A program made the translations under genes and the position numbers. From Chitinophaga cymbidii (GTDB lineage: Bacteria; Bacteroidota; Bacteroidia; Chitinophagales; Chitinophagaceae), in assembly GCF_007992715.1 (NCBI RefSeq), contig NZ_BKAU01000004.1, forward strand, positions 434,001 through 498,000: a DNA stretch of 64,000 bases. The letters are read 5' to 3'. Shown here in pieces: positions 50,758 through 59,860 of the stretch (positions are counted from its first letter, which is position 1; the number at the start of each line of letters is the position of its first letter). A model generated the notes under the pieces. That model saw only the letters and a program-made list of their open reading frames with translations. It made no database searches and was not told the origin of the DNA.

Positions 50758-52494
50758 TCAGTTCGGCCACCTGGGGTCTTGTTTCAGGTTGCCGTTCAGC
50801 ACGATCTCGTTGTACGGGATCGGGTAGAAATATTTATAGTCTTCGAATTTTCGTTCCAGGTTATCGAACAGGATCAGGTTGCCGCTGGTGCCATCCGATA
50901 GTTTGAACTGCACGTTATCTATCAGGAAGTAATATACGCCGGGCACTTTTGTGGTGGGGATGGTGGTCACGAAACATACGTCCATCTTGCCGTCCTCGTT
51001 CAGGTCCATCAGCGTGTTCAGCGAAGGTACGTACATGCCGTCGTATGTTTTTTCGAGCAGCCTGGCCGCTTTCCAGCGCAGGAGGTCGTCGTAGCGGAAT
51101 CCTTCCAGCGCCAGCTCTATGCCGCGTTCCCGGCGGATTTCCAGCAGCGCCGCGTCGTCGATGTCCGGGAAGTAGTTTTGCTGCATATAGGCGTCCGCCA
51201 CGGTGGGGAAAGGAGCGGCGGCGATGCCCGCGCGCTGGCGCAGCAGGGCGATGGTCGCGTTCCAGTCCGTGGTATTGAAGGTACCTGATTCCGCTTTTGC
51301 TTCCGCGTAGTTCAGTAGCACTTCGGCGTAGCGGATGATGGGCAGCGAATTGAAGTTCTCCGCCACACCATCCGTCGCTTTAGAGTCCACAGCCAGTTTA
51401 ATGGGCATATAGCCCGTATAGGTATAGGTAAAATCCGGTGGCGCCGCCGCTCCGTCGCGGGTGTAGTTACCGAGGCGGATGGATTGTTTCAGGCGCAGGT
51501 CGCGGTCCTTTACTTCCGTTACGAAGGGAATGCTGTTGTAATTGGCCTGTGCGGTGAAGGGGGTGCCGTCTGTTTTCAGATAGGTGTTGATGAAGGTCTT
51601 GGTGAAATTCAATCTACCGCCGTAAGTGGCGCTGGTCCAGTACCAGTTGCCGTCGTTGAAAACGCGGAGGCTTTTGCTGTTCACCGCGGCGAGCATCACT
51701 TCGGTGTTGTTCGGCGTTTCGTTGACGAACAGGTCGCGGTAAGGCTGTGCGCCCGTGGTCAGCAGGCGATACTGGTTGCCCTGCATCACGAGGTTCGCTG
51801 CTTCCGCGGCTTCGGTGAACCATTCGCTGGCCGTAGCGGTCAGTTCCAGTTCCGGATGATATTTGCGGATGGAGCCTTCGAACAGGCAGATCCTTGACTT
51901 CAGCGCGAGCGCCACCCAGCGGGTGACCTGTGAAGCGGTGTTGTCTTTCGTGTTGCGGATGTTGGCGCAGGCGAAGTTGATGTCGGACAGCACGCTGTCC
52001 ATTACCAAAGTGCGCGGGTCGCGGCCTTTGTACAGATCGGGATCGTCTACGGCGAGCGTCTTGTTATAATAAGGCACATCCCCGAACTTCTTCACCATTT
52101 CAAAATAGAACCAGGCGCGGAAGAAGCGCGCCAGCCCGATGTAGTGGTTCCGGGCTTCGTCTGTGATCTTTGCCTGGCCTACGTGTTCGAGGAAGTAGTT
52201 CACCTTGCGCAGGTTTTCCCAGTTCCAGCCGGAAGCCTGTGTGGCGCCGAAGGAACCGTAGATGTAGTTGGAGGGTGTTCTGCCTACGAGGTAGTCGCTC
52301 AGCGCATCGCTTTTAACGATGTCCGTGCCGGTGGGCAGGATCAGGTAGAACGAGTTGGCGTAGAGCTGCAGATCTTTTTCCGTATTGAAAGCATTGTCCG
52401 GGGACAGCTTGTCGAAAGGCTTCAGGTCCAGTTCCTGCTTGCAGGCGGAGAACGCGACCAGGGCGATGAGTAATATGTGGAGAATACGTTGCAT
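50758..52494 (-). CDS. SusD/RagB-family outer-membrane lipoprotein
   Basis: Surface glycan- or ligand-binding lipoprotein that caps the SusC transporter. The lipobox FSAC ends at Cys18, followed by KQELDLKPFDKLSPDNAF, the typical SusD start with SPDNAF. Helical SusD core motifs follow: GLARFFRAWFYFEMVKKFGD near residue 122-141, PIIRYAEVLLNYAEAKAES and IRRERGIELALEGFRYDDL, then the C-terminal DPRWPN. Length 578 aa is normal. It starts 7 bases after susC. Confidence 0.95.
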   Translation of the reverse strand: MQRILHILLIALVAFSACKQELDLKPFDKLSPDNAFNTEKDLQLYANSFYLILPTGTDIVKSDALSDYLVGRTPSNYIYGSFGATQASGWNWENLRKVNYFLEHVGQAKITDEARNHYIGLARFFRAWFYFEMVKKFGDVPYYNKTLAVDDPDLYKGRDPRTLVMDSVLSDINFACANIRNTKDNTASQVTRWVALALKSRICLFEGSIRKYHPELELTATASEWFTEAAEAANLVMQGNQYRLLTTGAQPYRDLFVNETPNNTEVMLAAVNSKSLRVFNDGNWYWTSATYGGRLNFTKTFINTYLKTDGTPFTAQANYNSIPFVTEVKDRDLRLKQSIRLGNYTRDGAAAPPDFTYTYTGYMPIKLAVDSKATDGVAENFNSLPIIRYAEVLLNYAEAKAESGTFNTTDWNATIALLRQRAGIAAAPFPTVADAYMQQNYFPDIDDAALLEIRRERGIELALEGFRYDDLLRWKAARLLEKTYDGMYVPSLNTLMDLNEDGKMDVCFVTTIPTTKVPGVYYFLIDNVQFKLSDGTSGNLILFDNLERKFEDYKYFYPIPYNEIVLNGNLKQDPRWPN

Positions 52495-52501
52495 GATCGT
52501 T

Positions 52502-55500
52502 TTATTTGAATGTCACATTGATCCCTACGGTGTAGGTTTTCATCATCGGATAGGCCATCCCGTTACTGCCGCTGCCGCTGGTCAGTTCGGGGTCGGTGCC
52601 TTCGATCACTTCAGGATCGAGCGTTTTCACGTGCCTGTACATGGGGCTCCACGTCCAGAGGTTCTGGCCGGTGAGGTAGATGCGCGCGCTTGCCATGCCG
52701 GCTTTGGATACCCAGGCGGAAGGCAGCGTGTAGCCGAGGCTCAGGTTCTTCAGGCGGACGTAGGCCACGTTCTGCATGTACTTGCTTTGCTGCACCTGCA
52801 GCTGGCCGCGGGAGTTGAGCGCGGTATAGCCCCGCAGGCGCGGGAAGTAGGTGTCCGGGTTGTCTTCTGACCAGATGTTGTTCACCACATCTTCCGGGTG
52901 CCAGCTATATGGACGGTTGAAGGCGCCCCAGAACAGCGAGTTGTCGGTTCCCGGCCAGAAGTCGCGTTTACCCACGCCCTGCACGAACAGGGAGAAGAAA
53001 ATACCTTTCCATTCCAGGTTGGAGGTAAAGCCGTAAGTGTAGCGCGGCTGCGTGTTACCGATGATGGCCTTATCGCCGGGATCGGAGAGGGAGCCCGCTC
53101 CTTCAGTGATCTTCTTGTCGCCGTTCAGGTCCTTGAACTTGATATCGCCGGGTAATGGCTTGTTGGCGGCCGATACGCGGATGAAGCTCTGGTCGATGCC
53201 GCGGTTGTTCACTTCGTCCATGTCCGCATAATATCCGTCATTCACAAATCCCCATACATCACCAACGGTCATGCCCACGTAGTACGTGTTGATGAGCCCC
53301 TGCGGGTTGTTGAAGCGGGTGATGGTGCTTTTGTTGTCTGACAATACAAAGCGCAGGTCGTAGGTCAGTGGATTGCTGCCTTTGGTGCGGTCTTTCCAGC
53401 CGATGGACAATTCCCATCCTTTTGTTTCCAGGTCCGCGTAGTTGCCTTTCGGTTCGGCGGCGCCGAATACGCCCGGCAGTGGCAGCCCGGTGGTGAACAT
53501 GTCCGTTGTTTTACGGGTGTACCAGTCGAACGTAGCATTGAGGCGGTTGTTGAGGAAAGCGATGTCTGTACCGAAGTTCAGCGTGGTGGCTTTCTCCCAG
53601 GTGAGACCGTCGGGTACCACGCCCGGTTGCTGCGTGTAGTCCGGGCGGATGCCGTTCAGCACGCGCGCCAGCTGGGCGACGGACATGGTTTCGAGGAACT
53701 GGTAAGGGGAGATGTTCCCGTTGCCCAGGGTGCCGTAGGAAGCGCGCAGCTTGAAGTCGCTGACGGTGTTCACGGGCAGCGTCCAGAACTTTTCGCGGGA
53801 TACGCGCCATCCGGCGGATGCGGAGGGGAAGAAGCCCCATTGCTGGTTTTGCGGGAATTTGGAAGTACCGTCGTAGCGGCCGTTCACTTCAAACAGGTAA
53901 CGTTCATCAAAGATATAGTTCAGGCGGAAGAAGCCGCCGATCGTTCTCCATTCGCTGCCGCCGCCGCGCAGCTGGAAGTTCACGCCGTTCATCAGCGAGA
54001 AGTCCGGCAGGGCGTTGTTGATCAGCCCGTCCCGTTGAATATAGCGGCTTTTCAGGAGAGAATGTTCGTAGTTGTAACCGATCATCCCTTTGAAGTAATG
54101 CTTGTGGAAGGTCTTTTCATAATCCGCGTAGATGTTGGCGGCGAGATAGCTGGTCTTGCCATCGTCTTCATTCATCTTGCTTTCGCCGCGTTCCAGCATC
54201 ACGCCGGGTTTCTTGCTGTAGGGCACCGGCGTGTAAAGGCGCGTTTCCACGTTGTTCTGCTGGGAGAAGGTAAGGTCGCCGTTCACATGCACCTTGTTTT
54301 TAAACAGGCTGGCCGTAAACCGGGAGGTATTGCGGATCAGCTGGCGGCGCTCTTCCGAATAGTTATTGCCGGAAATGAAGCTGCCGAACACGATGGCGGC
54401 ATTCTCCGTTAAGGTGCCGTCCGGATTGCGCAGCATGGCAATGGGAAACGCTTCGTCCGAGATCCTTCTCCATACCGGCGTATTGCTGGGGTGGTTGAGG
54501 ATGGGGAAGAAGTAATCCATTTGCGAGAAGTTCAGGTCGTTCTCCACCTTCAACCACGGGAACGCCTGTACGGAGCCGCGCGCCCGCAGGTTATAGGTGG
54601 AGAAGTTGTCCGGGTTGTAGCGGAAGACGCCTTTCTGGGCCATGTAGCGGCCGGAGAGGTAGTAGTTGACGTTCTTGCTGCTGCCGGATACGCTGAGATT
54701 ATGTTCTGTGGAGGGATTGGCGTCGGCGTATAATTCCTTCAGCCAGTCCGTGTTGCCGTAATAGACATAGTCGCCGTTAGCGGGGTTGATGTCTACCTTC
54801 GGCAGGGAAGGATCTGCGTCGCGCCGTTTCAGCTCGTCCAGGTAATCTAACGAGAACGGGAATACGGAGTTTGCTTTCTGCGGATGGGAGGCGTAGTCGT
54901 TCCAGGAGGCGAAGGCTTCATCGAAGTGTTTGGCCCACTGGTAGCCGTTGGTGACCAGCTTGGGTTTGATGGTGCGTTCGTTGAGGGAAACGTTGGCCGT
55001 ATAGTTGACGGTGGTTTGTTCTTTTGTCGGGTTTTTGGTGGTGATGAGCACCACGCCGAAGGTACCGCGGGAGCCGTAGATGGCTGCCGCCGCGGCGTCT
55101 TTGAGCACGGTCACGCTTTCAATATCGTTGGGATTGAGGAGGTTCGGATCTCCCGGCACGCCGTCTATCAGTATCAGCGCGCTGCCGCCGGCGCCGATGG
55201 AAGTGGCGCCGCGCACGTTATAGGTGGCGCCGCGGATGGGCTTACCGTCCGTCATGCGGATGTTCAGGTTGGGGATGACGCCCTGCAGGCCGCGTGTAGT
55301 GTTGGTCAGGGGCCTGTTTTCGAAAACTTCGCTGCCCACCTGGTCTACCGCGCCGGTGAGGTTGATCTTTTTCTGGGTGCCGTAACCCACTACCACCAGG
55401 CCTTCCAGGTCACGGGAGGTGGATACGAGCTGCACGTTGATGGTGCTGCGGCCGCTTACAGGAACTTCCTGTTCGGCGAAGCCGATAAAAGAAAATTGGA

Positions 55501-55762
55501 GAACGGACTGCCCGCCGGGGACCGCAAGCTGGTAGCGGCCATTGTCGCCCGTGGTAACGCCCGTGTTGCTGCCTTTGACCCGCACGTTCACACCAATGAG
55601 GATCTCGCCTTTGTCATTGGTCACTGTTCCGCGTACAGTGTGTTGGGACTGCCCGTTCATAACTCCGGGCAATGCAAGCAGCAACAGGCTTAGCATGTAC
55701 CTGCAGCACATGGTAAGGATGCATCTTTTGCTCATGTTCATCAGTGTTTTTTGGTTTGACAT
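52502..55762 (-). CDS. SusC/RagA-family TonB-linked outer-membrane transporter
   Basis: TonB-dependent importer. Signal sequence (CCRYMLSLLLLALPGVMNGQ), then a carboxypeptidase-regulatory-like domain (VRGTVTNDKGEILIGVNVRV), the SusC signature VVVGYGTQKKINLTGAV and a plug domain with DGKPIRGATYNVRG and SVTVLKDAAAAAIYGSRG, followed by the barrel ending VGINVTFK. No STN domain. Candidate starts are ATG 55849, 55807, 55762 and 55735; I took 55762, which gives a normal-length signal region, but the choice is unsure. First gene of the eight-gene operon. Confidence 0.94.
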   Translation of the reverse strand: MSNQKTLMNMSKRCILTMCCRYMLSLLLLALPGVMNGQSQHTVRGTVTNDKGEILIGVNVRVKGSNTGVTTGDNGRYQLAVPGGQSVLQFSFIGFAEQEVPVSGRSTINVQLVSTSRDLEGLVVVGYGTQKKINLTGAVDQVGSEVFENRPLTNTTRGLQGVIPNLNIRMTDGKPIRGATYNVRGATSIGAGGSALILIDGVPGDPNLLNPNDIESVTVLKDAAAAAIYGSRGTFGVVLITTKNPTKEQTTVNYTANVSLNERTIKPKLVTNGYQWAKHFDEAFASWNDYASHPQKANSVFPFSLDYLDELKRRDADPSLPKVDINPANGDYVYYGNTDWLKELYADANPSTEHNLSVSGSSKNVNYYLSGRYMAQKGVFRYNPDNFSTYNLRARGSVQAFPWLKVENDLNFSQMDYFFPILNHPSNTPVWRRISDEAFPIAMLRNPDGTLTENAAIVFGSFISGNNYSEERRQLIRNTSRFTASLFKNKVHVNGDLTFSQQNNVETRLYTPVPYSKKPGVMLERGESKMNEDDGKTSYLAANIYADYEKTFHKHYFKGMIGYNYEHSLLKSRYIQRDGLINNALPDFSLMNGVNFQLRGGGSEWRTIGGFFRLNYIFDERYLFEVNGRYDGTSKFPQNQQWGFFPSASAGWRVSREKFWTLPVNTVSDFKLRASYGTLGNGNISPYQFLETMSVAQLARVLNGIRPDYTQQPGVVPDGLTWEKATTLNFGTDIAFLNNRLNATFDWYTRKTTDMFTTGLPLPGVFGAAEPKGNYADLETKGWELSIGWKDRTKGSNPLTYDLRFVLSDNKSTITRFNNPQGLINTYYVGMTVGDVWGFVNDGYYADMDEVNNRGIDQSFIRVSAANKPLPGDIKFKDLNGDKKITEGAGSLSDPGDKAIIGNTQPRYTYGFTSNLEWKGIFFSLFVQGVGKRDFWPGTDNSLFWGAFNRPYSWHPEDVVNNIWSEDNPDTYFPRLRGYTALNSRGQLQVQQSKYMQNVAYVRLKNLSLGYTLPSAWVSKAGMASARIYLTGQNLWTWSPMYRHVKTLDPEVIEGTDPELTSGSGSNGMAYPMMKTYTVGINVTFK

Positions 55763-55861
55763 TTCATCAGTTCTGAAAAAATTGTGGTTGAATAACTGAT
55801 GTTTCATATCAGTCGTGGAATTTGAACGTGCTGTGGAATATCTCTTCAATAAAAGTAGAAA

Positions 55862-55896
55862 TTAAACTTAATTAAACAAAATTAAATTAAAGTTAA
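55862..55896. repeat. repeated TTAAA(C/G)TTAA boxes, possible operator
   Basis: TTAAACTTAA (55862-55871) and TTAAAGTTAA (55887-55896) differ by one base and lie 25 bases apart, flanking the susC -7 box. AACTT and AAGTT within them are inverted pentamers. Because the whole region is AT-rich, chance is possible. Confidence 0.4.
55877..55884 (-). promoter_or_regulatory. -7 box of the susC operon
   Basis: TAATTTTG on the minus strand is an exact TAnnTTTG match between the two TTAA boxes. No TTG at the standard -33 spacing. It would give a leader of about 60-110 bases depending on the susC start. Confidence 0.4.
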
Positions 55897-56026
55897 GTAA
55901 TGGTTAAAGCAATATTAAGGGAATGAAAAGAAGTGAAAACAGTTGAAAATAAACGAAATAAGCGGGGTGGAGGAAATTTAAAAATAGTTTCATCTACCCT
56001 GTAAGAGTATGTTTATTTTTATTCCT

Positions 56027-56034
56027 TAAATTTG
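56027..56034 (+). promoter_or_regulatory. -7 box of the deoR-type gene
   Basis: TAAATTTG, an exact TAnnTTTG match, 40 bases before the ATG. The -33 region is AT-rich without a TTG at the exact spacing. Confidence 0.5.
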
Positions 56035-56044
56035 ATGAAAGATT

Positions 56045-56057
56045 ATTTAAGTTAAAT
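56045..56057. repeat. 13-bp palindrome, possible DeoR operator
   Basis: ATTTAAGTTAAAT is a perfect palindrome about a central G, placed just after the predicted transcription start of the regulator. Its TTAAGTTAA core resembles the boxes near the susC promoter, so it may be an autoregulatory site. Confidence 0.4.
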
Positions 56058-56074
56058 AAGACCAGTATTCAGCC

Positions 56075-56839
56075 ATGAATATTACAGACAGACATCAGCT
56101 GATCCTGCAAAAGCTGCAGGAAAACGGCCGGGTAGACATACAGGAGTTAAGCGAATCGCTGCAGGTTTCAGGTGTTACCATCCGGAAAGACCTCAAGCTG
56201 CTGGAAGAGAAAAAGCTGCTGTTCCGCACCAAAGGCGGCGGTTCCACCCAGAACCCCTATACTATCGAACGCCCCATCAACGAGAAAGAATTCATCAAAA
56301 CAGAAGAAAAAAAGAAGATCGCCAGGGCCGCTGAAACCCTGATCGGGCAAAACGATTCGATCATCATCGGTTCCGGTACAACCGTATTTGAACTGACCCG
56401 CTTCATTCATCCCCCGAAACATCTTACAGTCATCACGCCGGCCCTCAAAGTAGCGCTGGAGCTGTGTAACAGACCTTTTGTAGATGTATTGCAGATCGGC
56501 GGCCTCATTCATCAAAGCTCCTCTTCCGCCGCGGGCTCCTTCGCGGAAAGGCTGCTGGAAGACATTTCCTGCGGCGTGCTCTTCCTGGGCGTGGACGGCA
56601 TCGATCCCGAATTCGGCCTCTCCATCACCAACCTCGCGGAAGCCAGCCTCAACATGAAAATGATCAGCCTCGCGCAGACCGTGGTAGTGATGGCGGACAG
56701 CTCGAAGTTCGACAGAAGGGGGATCGGCCGTATTTGCAGTCTTGAGCAGGTGGATTATATCATTACAGATAACCTCGTGTCGCAGGATACGGTGAAGATG
56801 CTGAGCGAGCGGGGGGTGAAGGTGATCATTGCGGAATAG
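56075..56839 (+). CDS. DeoR/GlpR-family transcriptional regulator
   Basis: Repressor of 254 residues. The DeoR helix-turn-helix is at about 6-57 (RHQLILQKLQENGRVDIQEL then SGVTIRKDLKLLEEK), followed by the sugar-phosphate-binding domain (GSGTTVFELTRFI, LGVDGIDPEFGLS and VMADSSKFDRRG), whose ligands are normally phosphorylated sugars or polyols. It is transcribed divergently from the susC operon, so it most likely controls it in response to the kinase product. It is followed by an ABC exporter gene after 11 bases, perhaps by chance. Confidence 0.94.
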   Translation: MNITDRHQLILQKLQENGRVDIQELSESLQVSGVTIRKDLKLLEEKKLLFRTKGGGSTQNPYTIERPINEKEFIKTEEKKKIARAAETLIGQNDSIIIGSGTTVFELTRFIHPPKHLTVITPALKVALELCNRPFVDVLQIGGLIHQSSSSAAGSFAERLLEDISCGVLFLGVDGIDPEFGLSITNLAEASLNMKMISLAQTVVVMADSSKFDRRGIGRICSLEQVDYIITDNLVSQDTVKMLSERGVKVIIAE

Positions 56840-56850
56840 TTTTTTTAATC

Positions 56851-58686
56851 ATGAGAAGACCCAACCGGAAACCGGGGGAACCTGATGTGAACTTTAAAGA
56901 AAGGATGGCGGCGCTGCGCAACCTGCCCGCATTCTTCCGGCTGGTATGGCAAACCAGTCCCTGGCTGACCGCCGTGAATGCCCTGCTTCGCATTCTTCAA
57001 TCCGCCATGCCGCTTGCCATGCTCTACACCGGCAAGCTGATCCTCGATGAAGTAGTGCGCATGACGCAGATCAAAGGGGAGCAGAGCTTTCTGCATCTCT
57101 GGGAATTTGTAGCGCTCGAATTTGGACTGGTGATCGCCACCAGCGCCCTCAGCCGCGTGATCACTCTGATAGACGGCCTGTTAGGCGAGCAGGTGGCCAA
57201 CCACACCTCGGTACGCATCATGCAGCACGCCGCTATGCTGGACCTTGACCAGTTTGAAGATTCCGCTTTTTACGACAAGCTTGAACGCGCCCGTCAGCAG
57301 ACGCAGGGCCGCACCGTGCTGCTTTCGCAGGTATTAAGCCAGGTGCAGGACCTGATCACGATGGCTTTCCTCGCCGCCGGCCTGCTGGCATTCAGCCCCT
57401 GGCTGATCCTGTTGCTCGTGGTGTCTGTTGTCCCCGCCTTTTTTTCGGAGACTTATTTTAATGACAAGTTCTATGCGCTCGCATGGGGACAAACGTCCGA
57501 CCGCCGCGAGCTGGACTATATCCGTTACCTCGGCGCCAGCGATGAAACCGTGAAGGAAGTGAAGATCTTCAATTTGTCGGATTACCTGATTGGCCGGTTT
57601 AAAAGGTTGTCGGACAAGTTTTATCATGACAAAAAGCAATTCTCTGTCCGCTACCATTCCTGGGCGGTCTTTTTCGCGATAGTCGGCGGCGCGGGGTATT
57701 ATACCGCTTATGTTTTCATTATCCTGGATACGGTGCGGGGCAACCTGAGCATTGGCGATCTGGCTTTTCTCGGCGGTTCGTTCCGGCAGTTGAGAAGCTT
57801 GCTGGAAGGCGTGCTGATCCGCTTCACCAGTGTAACGCAGGGCGCTATTTATCTGCGCGACCTGTTCGAGTTTTTCGAAATACAGCCGCGCATCATTCAG
57901 CCACAGCAGGCAAGACCGTTTCCCGATCCGATCCGCGAAGGGTTTGTATTCGAGAACGTTGGTTTTAAATATTTGAATTCGGAAAGATGGGCGAACCGTC
58001 ATTTGAATTTTACCTTGCATGCCGGTGAAAAGCTGGCGCTGGTGGGAGAGAACGGTGCGGGAAAAACCACGCTGGTAAAGCTGCTGGCACGCCTGTATGA
58101 TCCTGTGGAAGGGCGCATTCTGCTGGACGGGCACGATCTCCGCGAGTACGATCTTGTACAGTTGCGAAAACAGGTGGGCGTGATCTTCCAGGATTTTCTG
58201 CGGTACCAGATGACCGTTTCGCAAAACATAGCAGTGGGGAATATCGGGGAGTTGGAAAACGAAGAAATGATCACTACCGCGGCGCGGAAAAGCATGGCCG
58301 ACGAGCTGGCACAGCGGCTTCCCGGAAAATACGAACAAATGCTGGGCCGCCGTTTCCACCAGGGTGTGGACCTCTCCGGCGGCGAATGGCAAAAGATAGC
58401 GCTTGCGCGCGCATACATGAAAGACGCCCAATTACTGATACTGGACGAGCCTACCTCCGCGCTGGATGCGCGGGCGGAATACGAAGTATTCCTGCGGTTC
58501 GCAGACCTTACAAAAGGGAAATCCGCCGTGCTGATCTCGCATCGTTTTTCCACGGTAAGAATGGCCGACCGCATCCTTGTGCTCGAAAGCGGCGAGCTGA
58601 AAGAGATCGGCAGCCATGATGAACTGCTTGCCCGCGGAGGGCGTTATGCGGAATTGTTTCATTTGCAGGCGCAGGGGTATAGGTGA
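56851..58686 (+). CDS. ABC transporter, fused permease and ATP-binding domain
   Basis: Half-transporter of 611 residues, probably an exporter acting as a dimer. A six-TM permease domain (about 35-320) precedes the nucleotide-binding domain: Walker A GENGAGKTT near 400, Q-loop GVIFQDF, signature LSGGEWQK near 508, Walker B LLILDEP near 529 and the H-loop ISHR near 562. It resembles Bacteroidota ABC exporters next to other genes; substrate unknown. It starts 11 bases after the regulator stop and could be co-transcribed with it. Confidence 0.93.
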   Translation: MRRPNRKPGEPDVNFKERMAALRNLPAFFRLVWQTSPWLTAVNALLRILQSAMPLAMLYTGKLILDEVVRMTQIKGEQSFLHLWEFVALEFGLVIATSALSRVITLIDGLLGEQVANHTSVRIMQHAAMLDLDQFEDSAFYDKLERARQQTQGRTVLLSQVLSQVQDLITMAFLAAGLLAFSPWLILLLVVSVVPAFFSETYFNDKFYALAWGQTSDRRELDYIRYLGASDETVKEVKIFNLSDYLIGRFKRLSDKFYHDKKQFSVRYHSWAVFFAIVGGAGYYTAYVFIILDTVRGNLSIGDLAFLGGSFRQLRSLLEGVLIRFTSVTQGAIYLRDLFEFFEIQPRIIQPQQARPFPDPIREGFVFENVGFKYLNSERWANRHLNFTLHAGEKLALVGENGAGKTTLVKLLARLYDPVEGRILLDGHDLREYDLVQLRKQVGVIFQDFLRYQMTVSQNIAVGNIGELENEEMITTAARKSMADELAQRLPGKYEQMLGRRFHQGVDLSGGEWQKIALARAYMKDAQLLILDEPTSALDARAEYEVFLRFADLTKGKSAVLISHRFSTVRMADRILVLESGELKEIGSHDELLARGGRYAELFHLQAQGYR

Positions 58687-58874
58687 GAATTTTACAATTC
58701 GAGGAAAATACTAGAATTTTGTCATTATTACATTGTTTATCAATAAATTAGTCTGAATGACCCATTGGCTTTCCTGCAATTTTACTTTAAGTGTCTTCGT
58801 GAAGGCAGGGACGCCCCGCAGTGCACCTGACGAGGATCATATGCCAGGAAAAGATTGTGGCGTAGTATTGCCGC

Positions 58875-59174
58875 ATGGAAAATAAAACACCCGCGTCCGT
58901 CAAGCGGCTGAAATTTATCGCCTTGCTGGAAGGTATTTCCTTCCTGGTACTGCTTTTCATTGCCATGCCGCTGAAATACTTCGCGGAAGAGCCCTGGCTC
59001 AACAGACAGGTGGGCATGGCCCACGGGGTGTTGTTTGTGCTGTACGTGATACTGGTCATTGAAGTGAAGATCGCGCTGGACTGGTCTTTCAGAAAGATGC
59101 TCATTGCGCTGGGCGCTTCAATTGTACCTTTCGGCACGTTCTACATTAACGAAAAGTGGATGAAGAAGCCGTAA
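58875..59174 (+). CDS. DUF3817 membrane protein
   Basis: A 99-residue protein with three TM segments (about 13-32, 44-64 and 72-90). LKFIALLEGISFLVLLFIAMPLKY and MAHGVLFVLYVILVI are typical of DUF3817, small integral membrane proteins of unknown function; the first segment carries the conserved EG. It stands 188 bases after the ABC gene; the gap holds no coding frame I would call. Monocistronic. Confidence 0.85.
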   Translation: MENKTPASVKRLKFIALLEGISFLVLLFIAMPLKYFAEEPWLNRQVGMAHGVLFVLYVILVIEVKIALDWSFRKMLIALGASIVPFGTFYINEKWMKKP

Positions 59175-59214
59175 AATTGCCGTCTCCAATCGTTGAAGGG
59201 GACGAGGTGTAAAA

Positions 59215-59245
59215 AGGGCCCGTCCACATACAGTTTCCGGGCCCT
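59215..59245 (-). terminator. terminator of the dinB-like gene
   Basis: AGGGCCCG (59215-59222) pairs perfectly with CGGGCCCT (59238-59245); on the minus strand it is followed by five T residues. It lies 23 bases past the stop of the DinB-like gene. Confidence 0.8.
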
Positions 59246-59268
59246 CAATGGCGTCCGTTCAAAGATCT

Positions 59269-59760
59269 TTACTGCTCATCCGCGCTCGGCCCGTAGCTGC
59301 CGGGAATGGGAACGTCCAGCAGGCGCAGGTAAACACCCAATTGCGCGCGGTGATGCACGATCTGGCAGTAAGTCATCCTGATCATTCCCGCTTTGGAGGT
59401 TTCAGAAAGTACATCGGGGCCTGCGCGAAGCGTCCATATATCGTCCAGCTTCTGCTCGTCTGCCGCCGCAAGGCTCTGCTTCCCGTTTTCCAGTGATTGC
59501 TCGAAATATTTCATCAGCTCATCCGTATTTTTGATCGGCACCTGTTCGTACGGCGTGGTGGCAAAGTCCAGCCCGTCCGTTGTAACGGCCAGGGTCACCC
59601 AGACAGGCAGCTCCGCCACGTGTGTGGCCAGTTGCCGGATGCTCATGCTTTTGGGGTGCGGCTGCCAGTCGTATTTGTCATCAGGAATACGGGACAGCAT
59701 TTTACGGGTGGTTTGCGCTTCTTGCTCCATTTCTTGCTGGAGGGTGGAAATGATTGACAT
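59269..59760 (-). CDS. DinB-like (DUF664/damage-inducible superfamily) protein
   Basis: A 163-residue four-helix-bundle protein of the DinB/YfiT superfamily. The three metal-ligand histidines expected are THVAEL (first helix end), and HHRAQL in IVHHRAQLGVYLRLL, which together match the family's layout. RKMLSRIPDDKYDWQPHPKSM at the N-terminus is also typical. Members are often thiol-dependent S-transferases, but the substrate here is unknown. Monocistronic, no clear promoter found. Confidence 0.92.
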   Translation of the reverse strand: MSIISTLQQEMEQEAQTTRKMLSRIPDDKYDWQPHPKSMSIRQLATHVAELPVWVTLAVTTDGLDFATTPYEQVPIKNTDELMKYFEQSLENGKQSLAAADEQKLDDIWTLRAGPDVLSETSKAGMIRMTYCQIVHHRAQLGVYLRLLDVPIPGSYGPSADEQ

Positions 59761-59860
59761 GATCGTAAGGTTTTTGTTTCTGTTACAAAGGAACAGCCGG
59801 GGTTTGACAACCTTATGTCAGCAGGAAATCAGGATGTTGAAATTTTTTTTGAGGGAGGGA

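Larger units (their letters stand above)
55763..56074. promoter_or_regulatory. AT-rich control region between susC and deoR-type genes
   Basis: This 312-base gap is the largest in the window. It holds the divergent promoters of susC and the DeoR-type gene, and near-identical TTAA-rich boxes that may be operators. A further part (55763-55849) may be susC coding sequence if a longer start is used. I see no other gene in it. Confidence 0.6.
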
